NCBI RefSeq assembly: GCF_005221385.1
Contig: NZ_CP039903.1
Span: 2,170,001 to 2,234,000 of the forward strand
Length of the DNA stretch: 64,000 nucleotides
Direction of reading: 5' to 3'
Source of the DNA: Agrobacterium tumefaciens
GTDB taxonomy: Bacteria > Pseudomonadota > Alphaproteobacteria > Rhizobiales > Rhizobiaceae
Numbering within the stretch: the first letter of the stretch is position 1; each line of letters opens with the position of its first letter. The position numbers and the translations under genes were made by a program. The notes beneath the pieces are model-generated. The model made no database searches, had not been told where the DNA came from, and saw only the letters and a list, made by a program, of their open reading frames with translations. Shown in pieces: positions 9,047 to 17,048 of this stretch.

Positions 9047-10577
9047 CGTCGGGGTCCTTGTCGTCTTCCGACTTGTCGTCGGGCGGGTCGTCTGTTTCGT
9101 CGCGCTGCTGCACCTGCCCGGCCTGAGACATCCGCCGGGGGTCGCTGTCGAGAACAAGCTTGCGCTTGTCGATCTTGGCGGCGTCGGACGCGATTTCGTC
9201 CAGCACGTCATCCGGGTTTTCGCCCATCTCGGCGATGACGCTGGAGAGGGACCGGAAGCCCGACCGCACTTCCTTGATGCGGGCGTTCACGTCCTTCAGC
9301 GGGTCGGCGGAGTAGAAGCGCGGCGGCGACCATTCCACGGCAACTTTTGGGGTCTTGATGATGCCCGCGAAGTAGGCTGCTTCGCAGAACCAGTCCCAAA
9401 TAGGCTGCAACAGCATCGGAATGATGATGAGCCACTGAACGGCGGAAATCGTCCGGCGGAACCCTTCCAGCCCAACCTTGCTGGACGAATAGTTCACCTT
9501 GTCGAGCCGACCGGACAGGATCGCATGAGGAACGCGCCAACCTGCGGCAATGGTGTGCAGCATCGAGTTCTTGTACGGATCATAGCTATCCGTCACCGCC
9601 GGTTGCGAGAACTCCATGCCCCGGCCACCGACGGCATTGTAGAACATGCCGGGTTCGAATTTTTCGACACGCCTGCCGTTCACGTCATAGATGCCGGGCT
9701 TGGTGGGCTGGCTATCAGTCACTGACATGCCAAGTTGGTCGGCTTCGTCGCCGCCGGTCATCACGCCGACAAGGCAGGCTTCCAGCCGCTTGCGCGTCAA
9801 TTCCGCCTGTTCGTAAGACGCCAGATCGTAGGTATCGACCATTGCCGCCGTGCCCCACGGAGCACCCATCACCTGCGTCCGCTTCTTTTCGAAAGCGTGC
9901 GCAATGTCAGCCGCCGGAACCGGCTTCGAAACAATCGTGGATTTCGGGTCGAAGAAGCTGTTACCCGGATGCGAACCGAACATCCAATAGGCACGCTTCC
10001 TGCCGATGGCATCAAATTCGATGCCTTGGATGATCTTGCCGCCATCCGAAAGAATACCTTCCTTGGCGGTGTCAATCAGGTCAACTTCAAGCACCTGCAA
10101 TTGCAGCGGGACAGGCAGGCCATCTTCCAGCCTGCGGCGGCGGCGGCGAACCAGACCGTTACCGCTTTCAAACATTCCGCGGGCCGTCAGGTTGACGATA
10201 CCGTTGAAATCAAGATCGCCGTCCGCATCGCAAACCTTGCTCCACTCCGCAAAAAGCTTATTGAGCTTCTTGTTTTTCGAACGGGGAATGATGCCGTCAC
10301 CGATAGCGTGGGTGACCAGTTCGTGAATTGCCTTTTCAGCATAAGGATTGTTGCGGGCGAGATCGCGCATGCGGTCCCGAAGGGTCCGACCGGCGCGCGC
10401 AATTTCTGCGTCCGCCGATGTTGATGGTGCACGCCTGCCGGATTTCAGGCGGCTGGTTTCTGCGCCAGCGTATGCGCGCGACATGATTTGCAGCGCGGCG
10501 CGGTGCTTTACCCGCCGAAGGCCAGCTTCGGGCGAGAAATAACCAATGGTCCGGTCAAGAACGGTCGCGAGGCCCAT
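9033..10577 (-). CDS. Phage portal protein, lambda gpB family
   Basis: This 514-residue protein forms the dodecameric DNA entry vertex of the capsid. Recognisable blocks are RDLARNNPYAEKAIHELV and VTHAIGDGIIPRSKNK (residues 70-100), EVDLIDTAKEG near residue 165, and WRVPHAILSGRLDKVNYSSSK near residue 350, all characteristic of lambda-type portals. The C-terminus is a very acidic tail (DDPPDDKSEDDKDPDDDET). It starts at ATG 10575-10577, sharing one base with the stop of the small joining protein. Confidence 0.9.
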   Translation of the reverse strand: MGLATVLDRTIGYFSPEAGLRRVKHRAALQIMSRAYAGAETSRLKSGRRAPSTSADAEIARAGRTLRDRMRDLARNNPYAEKAIHELVTHAIGDGIIPRSKNKKLNKLFAEWSKVCDADGDLDFNGIVNLTARGMFESGNGLVRRRRRRLEDGLPVPLQLQVLEVDLIDTAKEGILSDGGKIIQGIEFDAIGRKRAYWMFGSHPGNSFFDPKSTIVSKPVPAADIAHAFEKKRTQVMGAPWGTAAMVDTYDLASYEQAELTRKRLEACLVGVMTGGDEADQLGMSVTDSQPTKPGIYDVNGRRVEKFEPGMFYNAVGGRGMEFSQPAVTDSYDPYKNSMLHTIAAGWRVPHAILSGRLDKVNYSSSKVGLEGFRRTISAVQWLIIIPMLLQPIWDWFCEAAYFAGIIKTPKVAVEWSPPRFYSADPLKDVNARIKEVRSGFRSLSSVIAEMGENPDDVLDEIASDAAKIDKRKLVLDSDPRRMSQAGQVQQRDETDDPPDDKSEDDKDPDDDET

Positions 10578-10771
10578 CAGTCGAGCGCCGCGTAAATAGT
10601 ACGGGAGCCGCCCGACCGGGTGGATTTCAGGGCGGAAAGCGCCTGCATCATTTCTTTGAGAGAGTGATATTCCACCTCGCGGCGCGTGCCGCCAGAGTGG
10701 AATATCACCTTTCGCGCGCCCATTGCGATTGCATCTTCAAGCGCAGCAATTTGATCGTCTGTAGTCGCCAT
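10577..10771 (-). CDS. Small head-completion protein (lambda gpW-like)
   Basis: This 64-residue protein starts MATTDDQIAALEDAIAMGAR and lies between terminase and portal, exactly where lambda gpW is encoded. The pattern of an alpha-helical N-terminus, a short VIFHSGGTRREVEYHSL hairpin, and a C-terminal helix fits the gpW fold. The ATG shares its first base with the terminase stop (TAATG), indicating translational coupling. The larger frame up to 10864 is inside the terminase gene and is rejected. Confidence 0.8.
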   Translation of the reverse strand: MATTDDQIAALEDAIAMGARKVIFHSGGTRREVEYHSLKEMMQALSALKSTRSGGSRTIYAALD

Positions 10772-12567
10772 TATGCAAGCCACTCCGGTTTCGCGATTTC
10801 TTGTGTGTAGGTGGCGACCGCCGGTTCCGGCGGTGTCGAAAGCTCGCCCTCGCGGTGCGCCCAATTGGCATTGACCATCTGGCGGGCGGCGAAGGCATAA
10901 ACGGTGCAGTCGAGCGCTTCGTGGCGTCGGCCCGGTATCGGAACGAACTGGCGGCTTGGCTGGCCGCGCAGATAGCGGACTTCCATCTTTTCGCCCGCAA
11001 GCTGCTCGTACCAGACTTCCGGCAAGTCCTTCGAAAACCGGATGGACTTGGGCCGGACCAGCCTGCCGAAAATGTGGCTCTTGATGCCGTCCACGCCGAC
11101 GATGAAAAGCCGTCCGCCCTTGACGTTGGTTTTGGAGCGTTCAATCCATGGCCGGTTGCCCGCAGCACCTTTGATCGCCAGAACGCGGCGATTGAAGCGC
11201 GGGAACGCGAAGCGATAGACCGTTTCCATCGTCTCGCCGTCCGAGCTATCGACACAAACGGCATCGACCTTGATCTTGCCGCCAAGCGGATGGTCCCATT
11301 GCGTCGTCAGGGCAACGTCCAGTTCGGCCCACGTGGTATGGTCATCGTAGCGACCCCACACAACAGTATGGCCGAGAACATAGGGGATGCCCTCTTTGTC
11401 CCAACCGACGAAGGTTGCTTCCAGACGATCATCCTGCACGTCCACGCCGACCGTGATAATCAGCACTTGGATCGGGATATTCTCCAGCCCGAAATCTTCG
11501 GCCCGGCCCGCAAGCTCGATATCGTCCAGTTCGTCGCCGTCCTCTTTCCACCCTTGGGCAAGGATGGTGTTGACGAAGGTTTGCAGCGTCGAAGGGTCGT
11601 TTTTTACGGCGACAAACTCTTTCGCCAACCGACCCCAAGAGGCGTTAGGCAGAAGAGAAATCAGGGCGTTCATGCGGAAACCGGCATGATCCTTGATTTC
11701 CGGTCGAAGGGCGCGCCAGCGGCCATTCGCCACCATGCCCGGCTTGTGCCGCTCGTCCACCACAGAGCCGCATTCGGCGCAAACATAATACGCCTTTTCC
11801 GGCTCACCTTCGGGCCAATGGATATCGGCCCATGTGATTTCATGGAAGTGACCGCACTCGGGGCAAGGCACCTCATAAATACGCTTGTCCGATTGCTCAT
11901 AGGCCCGCAACACGTGGCTGGTCGCCTCGTAAACAGGCGTCGAACCCATGACAATCTTGCGGTCGGCAAACGACAGCGTGCGGCGTTCCGCCAGCAGGAT
12001 CGGCGACCCTTCCTTCGTCGCATCCATGCCGTCCGCCTCGTCAATGAAGAGGATGCGGACATTGTGACGGCGCAGGTTGCGCGGTGCCTTGGCGGCAATG
12101 ACTTTCAGGAAGCCGCCGGGAAAGCGACGGGCAAGAAGGGTGTTGCGTCCGCCTTCGCTGGTGTCGCCGGTCAAAAGACCGCGAAGCGCTGGCGAGGCAT
12201 CGAAAATCGGTTCCACGTCCGAAACCATATAGTCGCGGCAGTCGGCCTCAGTCGGCAGAAGCGAAAGGATCGGCGATGGATCGTTAGAACAGAAGCTTGC
12301 CATGGCGCTGGTCAGCAGCGTCGTGAAGCCGACACGGACCGGCTTGACCAGCGTTACCCGCTCAATCGCGCTATCGCCAATGGCATCGGCAATTTCACGC
12401 TGCGGAGGCCACAGCCGAACCTTGCCGGTCAGCGATGAAACGCCTTCCGGCAAATGGACGCTATGTTCAATCCATTCCGACAGCCGAAGTTTCGGCGGCG
12501 GCAACAGGCTGTCCCATACCGCTCGCCGCAATGTCGCCAGCGCCGTTGTCATCGTCCTCGTCACCAA
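10771..12567 (-). CDS. Terminase large subunit, lambda gpA family
   Basis: This 598-residue protein is the packaging ATPase and cos-cleaving nuclease. The ATPase domain has a deviant Walker A, KPVRVGFTT near residue 75, matching lambda gpA's KSARVGYSK, and a Walker B ILFIDEAD near residue 170. A zinc-ribbon-like pair CPEC and CAEC lies at about residues 235-270. The nuclease domain ends with RRHEALDCTVYAFAARQ, close to the equivalent lambda block. The N-terminus overlaps the small-subunit gene by about 100 bases, but WIEHSVHLPEG and the tryptophan-proline region align with gpA, so the overlap seems real. Confidence 0.92.
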   Translation of the reverse strand: MVTRTMTTALATLRRAVWDSLLPPPKLRLSEWIEHSVHLPEGVSSLTGKVRLWPPQREIADAIGDSAIERVTLVKPVRVGFTTLLTSAMASFCSNDPSPILSLLPTEADCRDYMVSDVEPIFDASPALRGLLTGDTSEGGRNTLLARRFPGGFLKVIAAKAPRNLRRHNVRILFIDEADGMDATKEGSPILLAERRTLSFADRKIVMGSTPVYEATSHVLRAYEQSDKRIYEVPCPECGHFHEITWADIHWPEGEPEKAYYVCAECGSVVDERHKPGMVANGRWRALRPEIKDHAGFRMNALISLLPNASWGRLAKEFVAVKNDPSTLQTFVNTILAQGWKEDGDELDDIELAGRAEDFGLENIPIQVLIITVGVDVQDDRLEATFVGWDKEGIPYVLGHTVVWGRYDDHTTWAELDVALTTQWDHPLGGKIKVDAVCVDSSDGETMETVYRFAFPRFNRRVLAIKGAAGNRPWIERSKTNVKGGRLFIVGVDGIKSHIFGRLVRPKSIRFSKDLPEVWYEQLAGEKMEVRYLRGQPSRQFVPIPGRRHEALDCTVYAFAARQMVNANWAHREGELSTPPEPAVATYTQEIAKPEWLA

Positions 12568-13201
12568 GTTCGGTAAGCGCCGACCGGATTTCTTGGCCGA
12601 TCAGGTCCACATCGTAGGTCGTGAGATGCGGCAGCATCTGCCGACAGCGCGAAGGCACAGACAGAACAGCGTTGCGGATGCGTCGGCCTATCGAAACCCA
12701 CTCGTTCCGCACGTCCGTCATCGAAATCAGTTCGCCGCGCATGGCCGCATTTTTCATGGCCGTCTGGTTGGCCTGTTCTCGCGCCAGTCTGGCGCGTTCG
12801 GCGGTCAGAACATCCGCGCCGTCACCGCCGCGACCGGCGGCAACAATGCGCAAATGCTCGCAATAAAGCTGGATAGATTGGCGCAGGTCGAAGCGATTCC
12901 GTTCTGTCTTCACCACGATTCCACGCTCTACGAAATCCGAAACCGCCCGCTTCGAAACCTTCAGCAGTTCCGCCAGTTCGGATGCGGTGATTTCGATATC
13001 GAGCGAGGGCTTTTCCGGTTCGGCAGGTGCCGTTTCGTTAAGCAGCGGGAGGCTTTCGCCCGCTTCCGCATGTTTCTTGTGCGATTTGGCCGCGAAACTC
13101 GGGCTGACGTTGAACTTTGCCGCCGCTTCCCGAACCGTATGGCCCTCGTCCATGAAGGCCACGACCTGTTCACGCAACTCGTCAGGATAGCTCTTTGCCA
13201 T
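12467..13201 (-). CDS. Terminase small subunit (Nu1-like) with extra N-terminal helix-turn-helix
   Basis: This 244-residue protein is the DNA-recognition subunit of the packaging terminase. Residues 1-45 (AKSYPDELREQVVAFMDEG, then VREAAAKFNVS) form a transposase-type helix-turn-helix. A second winged-helix Nu1-like domain follows at about residues 75-115 (ITASELAELLKVSKRAVSDF), and then a conserved DVLTAERARLAREQANQ helix. Two DNA-binding domains in tandem are more than usual. I start it at ATG 13199-13201; the open frame reaches 13381 only through a G/C-tract region unlike protein-coding sequence. Confidence 0.82.
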   Translation of the reverse strand: MAKSYPDELREQVVAFMDEGHTVREAAAKFNVSPSFAAKSHKKHAEAGESLPLLNETAPAEPEKPSLDIEITASELAELLKVSKRAVSDFVERGIVVKTERNRFDLRQSIQLYCEHLRIVAAGRGGDGADVLTAERARLAREQANQTAMKNAAMRGELISMTDVRNEWVSIGRRIRNAVLSVPSRCRQMLPHLTTYDVDLIGQEIRSALTELGDEDDDNGAGDIAASGMGQPVAAAETSAVGMD

Positions 13202-13299
13202 CTGATTCCGATTCCATCGAAAGGGCGGTGGAACCCCCCTATAATTTTCTTCACAGAGCGAAATCCCGCAGTCGCCCACACCCGCTACTTGGCCTCTTT

Positions 13300-13376
13300 T
13301 GGGGGAGGACCCGACCGAGGGGGGTATGGGGTGGGTCGAGGTTGGGGGTCGGGGCGGCCGGTCAGGGGACCAGCTT
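13300..13376. other. G-tract-rich intergenic block upstream of terminase; candidate cos/packaging region
   Basis: Between the minor tail gene and the small terminase gene, the plus strand carries at least seven runs of three to six G (for example GGGGGAGGACCC, GGGGGGTATGGGG, GGTTGGGGGTCGGGG). This is unlike the codon-structured flanks. Phages with lambda-type terminases usually carry cos just beside the small-subunit gene, so a packaging role is possible. The run spacing would also allow a G-quadruplex on the plus strand. Neither role is shown by sequence alone. Confidence 0.4.
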
Positions 13377-13931
13377 GACAAGGGCGGCTTCGACCCGCTC
13401 TTTCAGCAAGGGCGCTGCAATGCGCTGGAATGCTTCTGCTGTCGCGCCGCTAGTCATTTCCTTCGGGATGAAGACGCCCGAGCGAGCGAAGGTGATCTTC
13501 GTGCCGGAGCGATTGAGCCGGTAATAGGCATGTCCGTTGAACTGCGCCACCGGCTTACGGTCGGGGAACTGACCGCCACGCAGGAATGCGCCGGGATAGA
13601 GCGTCGGCTTTCCAAATGGTCGCGCCACGACACCGGCTTCGGTTTCCTTCGGGCGCAAATATTTGAGGCGAATGTTGCCGCCCCGCGTAGTCATGTCATA
13701 GACGAACCGGCCCGGCTTTGCGGTTGCCGGATTGCCGATGGCCTTAACGATGGTGGCACGCGGCAAGCCTGTCTGTTTCGTCAGTTCACGGATGACAACG
13801 GTTTTCGTTCTGTTGCCGACCTGATTGACGATGCGCGGCAGAACTGTCGGGAAGCGCCGTTTCAGTTCCGCTATCCGGTCGCCGTATTCCGCAAGATTGC
13901 GGTCGGCCCACTTCATGGACAGAACAGCCAT
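13362..13931 (-). CDS. Minor tail protein, lambda gpZ-like
   Basis: This 189-residue protein resembles the prophage minor tail protein Z family: a basic N-terminus (KWADRNLAEYGDRIAELKRRF), then the central NRTKTVVIRELTKQTGLPRATIVKAI block, and the YYRLNRSGTKITFARSGVF region near the C-terminus. It is the first gene of the leftward late operon, placed upstream of terminase, which is an unusual order. I start it at ATG 13929-13931, with AGG just upstream; Met6 (13,916) is the alternative. Its start lies about 40 bases beyond a leftward terminator hairpin. Confidence 0.7.
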   Translation of the reverse strand: MAVLSMKWADRNLAEYGDRIAELKRRFPTVLPRIVNQVGNRTKTVVIRELTKQTGLPRATIVKAIGNPATAKPGRFVYDMTTRGGNIRLKYLRPKETEAGVVARPFGKPTLYPGAFLRGGQFPDRKPVAQFNGHAYYRLNRSGTKITFARSGVFIPKEMTSGATAEAFQRIAAPLLKERVEAALVKLVP

Positions 13932-13971
13932 CCTCAAATTTCCCGGAAGTTGCCTACACCCTATGCAAACG

Positions 13972-13997
13972 AAAAAGGCGACCGGGTTAGGGTCGCC
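13972..13997 (-). terminator. Leftward intrinsic terminator ahead of the late operon
   Basis: On the minus strand a perfect 7-bp stem (GGCGACC / GGTCGCC, at 13,991-13,997 and 13,977-13,983) with a 7-base loop is followed directly by TTTTT at 13,976-13,972. It lies between the NusG-like gene and the first late gene, with only about 40 bases before the late start codon. Transcripts entering from the early operon would be stopped here unless antiterminated. Confidence 0.75.
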
Positions 13998-14172
13998 TTC
14001 GCTCAAGTCCGCCGATGATATAGCTGTCGCACTGGCCTTGAATCGGTCTCTCTGACGAGAGGGTCAAGGCAGGGTCTACCCGGCATACCCGCGTGGGAGG
14101 TTTAAACTCCACTCGCCGGTCAAGACCGACGCGCTTGCACAGGATCAGCAGATCATCCTGCGTTATGCATAG
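13998..14172 (-). promoter_or_regulatory. Structured leader between phage NusG gene and late terminator
   Basis: This 175-base non-coding stretch holds a chain of short inverted repeats: CTCTC-TGAC-GAGAG (14,048-14,061), a bulged GTGG(G)AG(G)TTT / AAACTCCAC hairpin (about 14,093-14,112), CGGTC-AA-GACCG (14,117-14,128) and AGGAT...ATCCT (14,141-14,159). No open frame with a start site is apparent. The hairpins lie just upstream of an intrinsic terminator and just downstream of a NusG-family gene. I infer an antitermination leader of the put or LoaP-hairpin kind. A promoter inside the leader is also possible. Confidence 0.5.
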
Positions 14173-14859
14173 TCACAACTGTTCGAGCAATGCAAGAGAG
14201 GTTTCGACAGGCGTGACCGCACCAAACATCTCGACAGAGACGATTGCACCGCTCGCGATACGCTCCCCGTCAACCACTTTGTCCTTGCGCAGTTTGGTGA
14301 CGTGGCCGGTAAACCCGGCGAAAGGACCGCTGCTAAAGCGGACCCTGTCACCACGCCGGAAGCTCTTGCAGTGCTCCAAATCAAGATCAAGCTCTTGAGT
14401 ACCGAAGAGCTTGAATCGATTCATTTCCTCGTCTGATACACGATGCGGCTCGATCATGCCGCCGACGAAGCCCGCGACACCTTCCAGCCGGGCAATTCCG
14501 CAGACTGCGGCGGGCGAGTAAACCATGTTGACCAGCACATAACCGGGCATCATCGGACGCAAAACATCATGGATAACGCGGCCACGAAAGACCTGTTTAC
14601 CGCAGTTCTCCATAGGCAAAAAAGTTTTCACACCGGCTTTGCCAAGCGCATCCTCAACAGCTTTTTCCGCCTTGTGCTTCGTCTCCACCACGAACCATTC
14701 GTGTTTGCCCGGCTGATTCTCCGCTGCCATGGAAAGCATGGTGACGGTGAGTCGCTTCGTGTTCTGCATCTGGTCGAACAGAGACGCAAAGCGTGTCAGG
14801 TCATAAAGCTCCGGGTTGACCGGCTTGTTGGCGGCATAAATCTTCACGTTATGCATCAT
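14173..14859 (-). CDS. Phage-encoded NusG-family transcription elongation factor
   Basis: This 228-residue protein has the two NusG domains. An NGN domain lies at about residues 53-155, with HEWFVVETKHKAEKAVEDAL and the MMPGYVLVNM strand that matches the NusG P-G-Y-hydrophobic core. A KOW motif lies at about 168-190 (RRGDRVRFSSGPFAGFTGHV). NusG paralogues such as RfaH and LoaP bind RNA polymerase and let it pass terminators. A 50-residue N-terminal extension is present; Met44 is an alternative start. The gene is the last of the early operon and sits directly before a hairpin leader and terminator preceding the late genes. Confidence 0.85.
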   Translation of the reverse strand: MMHNVKIYAANKPVNPELYDLTRFASLFDQMQNTKRLTVTMLSMAAENQPGKHEWFVVETKHKAEKAVEDALGKAGVKTFLPMENCGKQVFRGRVIHDVLRPMMPGYVLVNMVYSPAAVCGIARLEGVAGFVGGMIEPHRVSDEEMNRFKLFGTQELDLDLEHCKSFRRGDRVRFSSGPFAGFTGHVTKLRKDKVVDGERIASGAIVSVEMFGAVTPVETSLALLEQL

Positions 14860-16120
14860 TGGAGCGTCCCTCGTTTATGGAGAAAAGGAAGTTGGAGAGT
14901 GCGGCATCAACTGCCGCTTCGAGATCGTCTGCCCCGTCATCGACAGGCGGGAGATAGACCCATTCCGGCGCATACTCGATAAAGGGCCAGCCATTGCGCT
15001 CATGCAGGCGCTTCCACGCTGCAAACACATCGCTATCACGATGCACCTGCCGGAAGTCCTGTACGAAGGGGAGAAGTGCGAGCGAAGTGGTGTAGGGTTC
15101 CCGGCGGCGGGCATGGTCCCGCATGGCGCTAACAACCGGCCAACCGTTGTCACGGCGCTTTTCGTGCACAAGCTGTTCACGGGAAATCATGCCCTTGGCG
15201 ATACGGGTTTCGTCAAAGGTGGTCAGGTGCAGCGGGCCGGTCGGCTCTTTCGACAGAGCCTCAAGCCGCGTCCCCATCCAGAGCTTGCCGCAAACCTTGG
15301 CGATGCCCCGCGTCTGCACAGGCTCCGCAAGAGCATGTTCCGGCAGGTCACGCCAATGGCGGTTCTTGAGATAGACCGCTGCGGCCATCAGTTCGGAAGG
15401 CTTGGCCCAACGAAGATAAGCGGGCGTCCGCTCCACGCATTCGGCGCGATCTTCCGGCGAAAGCGCGAACCATGCATTGCGGGCATACACCACATCGCCC
15501 TTTTTCCACGTCGCAAACCAGAGCGTGAAAGCGTGCTCAATCTTCTTTCGATCAACCTTTTTCAAAGCTCCCTCTTCCGCGTCAGCGGAGGGAGAGTTGT
15601 TTGGAAGAGTATCTGGAAGATTCTTATCTTGGTGGAACTCCTCCACCACCTTCCGGTCGTCATTTCCACCACCTTCGGGAACCATTTCCACCACCTTTTC
15701 GGCAGAACGTGGTGGAACTGTTCCACCACCTTGACGGGTCGCGGCATCATTGGAAGGTGGTGGAGGATTTCCACCACCTTCTTGTTCATCAGCGCTGGCG
15801 GCAGTGCCGGAAAGGTCGCGGCCCGGCCAGCGCGCCACGTATTCGTTCCGCTTCCATTTCTGGCCGCGAAAGCCGTGTTGCGTGACAACGATCCAACCGC
15901 TTTCTTCGGCGATTTCGAGGTGTTTCATGACGGTTTTTTTGTCGAGGCCCGTCAGGTCCACAAGGTCCGAAATCGGCGGGTAGCAGGAACCGCCGGTCGC
16001 ATCCATTTTCAGGCCAAGCGTATGCAGCACAAGGCGCGTAATAGGCGGCAAGCCGGATTTGGCAACCGCGTGCCGCCAAGACCATGCACGCGACGTTGCG
16101 CCGTGATCTGGTTCCATCAC
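14849..16120 (-). CDS. Phage replication-initiator-like helix-turn-helix protein
   Basis: This 423-residue protein begins with a winged helix-turn-helix of the HTH_36 / replication initiator type: LPPITRLVLHTLGLKMDA, YPPISDLVDLTGLDKKTVMKHL, then a wing at VTQHGFRGQKW (residues 22-95). Residues about 105-180 are low-complexity and coded by repeated DNA (see the repeat entry). The C-terminal 240 residues are helical, with KKIEHAFTLWFATWKKGD, and resemble the unclassified C-terminal part of phage replication proteins. The position in the early operon and the repeats inside the gene suggest that it starts replication within its own gene, as lambda O does. The family call is moderately sure. Confidence 0.65.
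   Translation of the reverse strand: MMEPDHGATSRAWSWRHAVAKSGLPPITRLVLHTLGLKMDATGGSCYPPISDLVDLTGLDKKTVMKHLEIAEESGWIVVTQHGFRGQKWKRNEYVARWPGRDLSGTAASADEQEGGGNPPPPSNDAATRQGGGTVPPRSAEKVVEMVPEGGGNDDRKVVEEFHQDKNLPDTLPNNSPSADAEEGALKKVDRKKIEHAFTLWFATWKKGDVVYARNAWFALSPEDRAECVERTPAYLRWAKPSELMAAAVYLKNRHWRDLPEHALAEPVQTRGIAKVCGKLWMGTRLEALSKEPTGPLHLTTFDETRIAKGMISREQLVHEKRRDNGWPVVSAMRDHARRREPYTTSLALLPFVQDFRQVHRDSDVFAAWKRLHERNGWPFIEYAPEWVYLPPVDDGADDLEAAVDAALSNFLFSINEGRSNDA
15631..15780. repeat. Iteron-like repeats TTCCACCACCTT within the replication gene; candidate phage origin
   Basis: Direct copies of (T)TCCACCACCTT start at 15,642, 15,664, 15,686, 15,721 and 15,769. Inverted copies or half-copies lie at 15,631, 15,711 and 15,754. 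The first three are spaced 22 bp apart. At 15,709-15,729 two copies meet as a perfect palindrome with 10-bp arms GTGGTGGAAC / GTTCCACCAC around a single T. The same DNA unit is read in more than one codon phase, giving KVVE in some copies and EGGGN or QGGGT in others. This shows that DNA, not protein, is conserved. Confidence 0.7.
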
Positions 16121-16410
16121 CGCACACCGCCTTTCCGTACCACGTCGCGCAGGAAAGAGCGCACGGCGTGCACCCCGAGAACGACCGTATGCGGCAATCC
16201 GCCGTCCGGCAGGCGCGTGGCATTGATGGCCGCAAATTCCACGTCCAGCGCGTCCACGCCGAGCGAGAAATGCGCCGCCTGCAAAACCCGCCGAATGTCA
16301 GTATGGTCGCGATAAATAACACCCTGCGGCGCGCGCAAAAGCCAGTCCGCGCGCGCCGCATCCGTCTGGCAGTCTGCCAGAAGTTCAACAATAGGCATGA
16401 GTTCGGTCAT
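16117..16410 (-). CDS. Small phage early protein, unknown
   Basis: This 97-residue protein starts MTELMPIVELLADCQTDAAR. Its ATG overlaps the preceding stop (ATGA, 16,407-16,410) and its stop overlaps the replication gene start, so it belongs to a tightly coupled early operon. It is mostly helical with a central VDALDVEFAAIN strand. No known motif is seen. Confidence 0.6.
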   Translation of the reverse strand: MTELMPIVELLADCQTDAARADWLLRAPQGVIYRDHTDIRRVLQAAHFSLGVDALDVEFAAINATRLPDGGLPHTVVLGVHAVRSFLRDVVRKGGVR

Positions 16411-17048
16411 CGGCTGATTTCCCGCTCTACCTTGCGCGCCAGAGCGCGGTAGATGTCCATCGCCTTGCATAGATCGCCATGCGCCCGGCGCTGGTCGGCA
16501 GCAGCCTTTTCGGCATGTGCGGTAGCTTCCTCGCAGGCGACGAATGCGACTTCCACCAGCCTCGTCTCTTTCAGGAACTCATCATAAAGCGGGTTCGAGC
16601 CTGCCGGTCCGAAGAACTGTTCGCGCACCTGCGCCACCCAATCACGCGGCACGCCCAAATCCTTCGCCACGGCGGCATCCGTCCAAGGGGATTTGTAGGT
16701 ATCCTTCGCGTAAACTTCGTCCAGCTTGTCATTGATAATGCGCCGGTCATCGCGGCTCATTTCGCGGGGCTTGTCTGCAATTGTCGCTACGGTGTCAGCC
16801 ATGGCTTTCTGTCCTTTACGCTTGGCCGGGCTGGCGTGAAGCGGGCAAAAATCCTTGCGCGGACTGCTGCCGACCACCCATCCCTTGTTCTGGAAATGCT
16901 GAGTTGCCGCGATTGGCGGCTTGCGATTGATCCCGGTTTGATGCGGGAAATAGGCGACAGCGCCGCAGCAGGCGCATGTGATCTGCATGGCCTTGGTGGA
17001 CTTGTCGCCGTATGAAATGGAAACTTCTGGGAAGATGCGGTCGCTCAC
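16407..17048 (-). CDS. Phage early protein with Cys-His cluster, unknown
   Basis: The frame is open to 17,069 (ATG), but a GTG at 17,046-17,048 forms the usual GTGA overlap with the preceding stop and gives a 213-residue protein starting SDRIFPEVSISYG. Residues 20-75 have ITCACCGAVAYFPHQ and later CPLHA, a likely zinc-binding pair. Such CxxC...CxxH proteins are common in phage early regions. Residues about 95-213 are helical and charged, with VREQFFGPAGSN. Another possible internal start is MADTVATIADK, which would drop the zinc part. Function is not known. Confidence 0.55.
   Translation of the reverse strand: MSDRIFPEVSISYGDKSTKAMQITCACCGAVAYFPHQTGINRKPPIAATQHFQNKGWVVGSSPRKDFCPLHASPAKRKGQKAMADTVATIADKPREMSRDDRRIINDKLDEVYAKDTYKSPWTDAAVAKDLGVPRDWVAQVREQFFGPAGSNPLYDEFLKETRLVEVAFVACEEATAHAEKAAADQRRAHGDLCKAMDIYRALARKVEREISR

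Noticed and set aside
15631..15780. CRISPR-like array
   Set aside because: Repeat units are only about 12 bp, unevenly spaced, in both directions and lie within a coding gene; spacers are too short. Iterons fit better.
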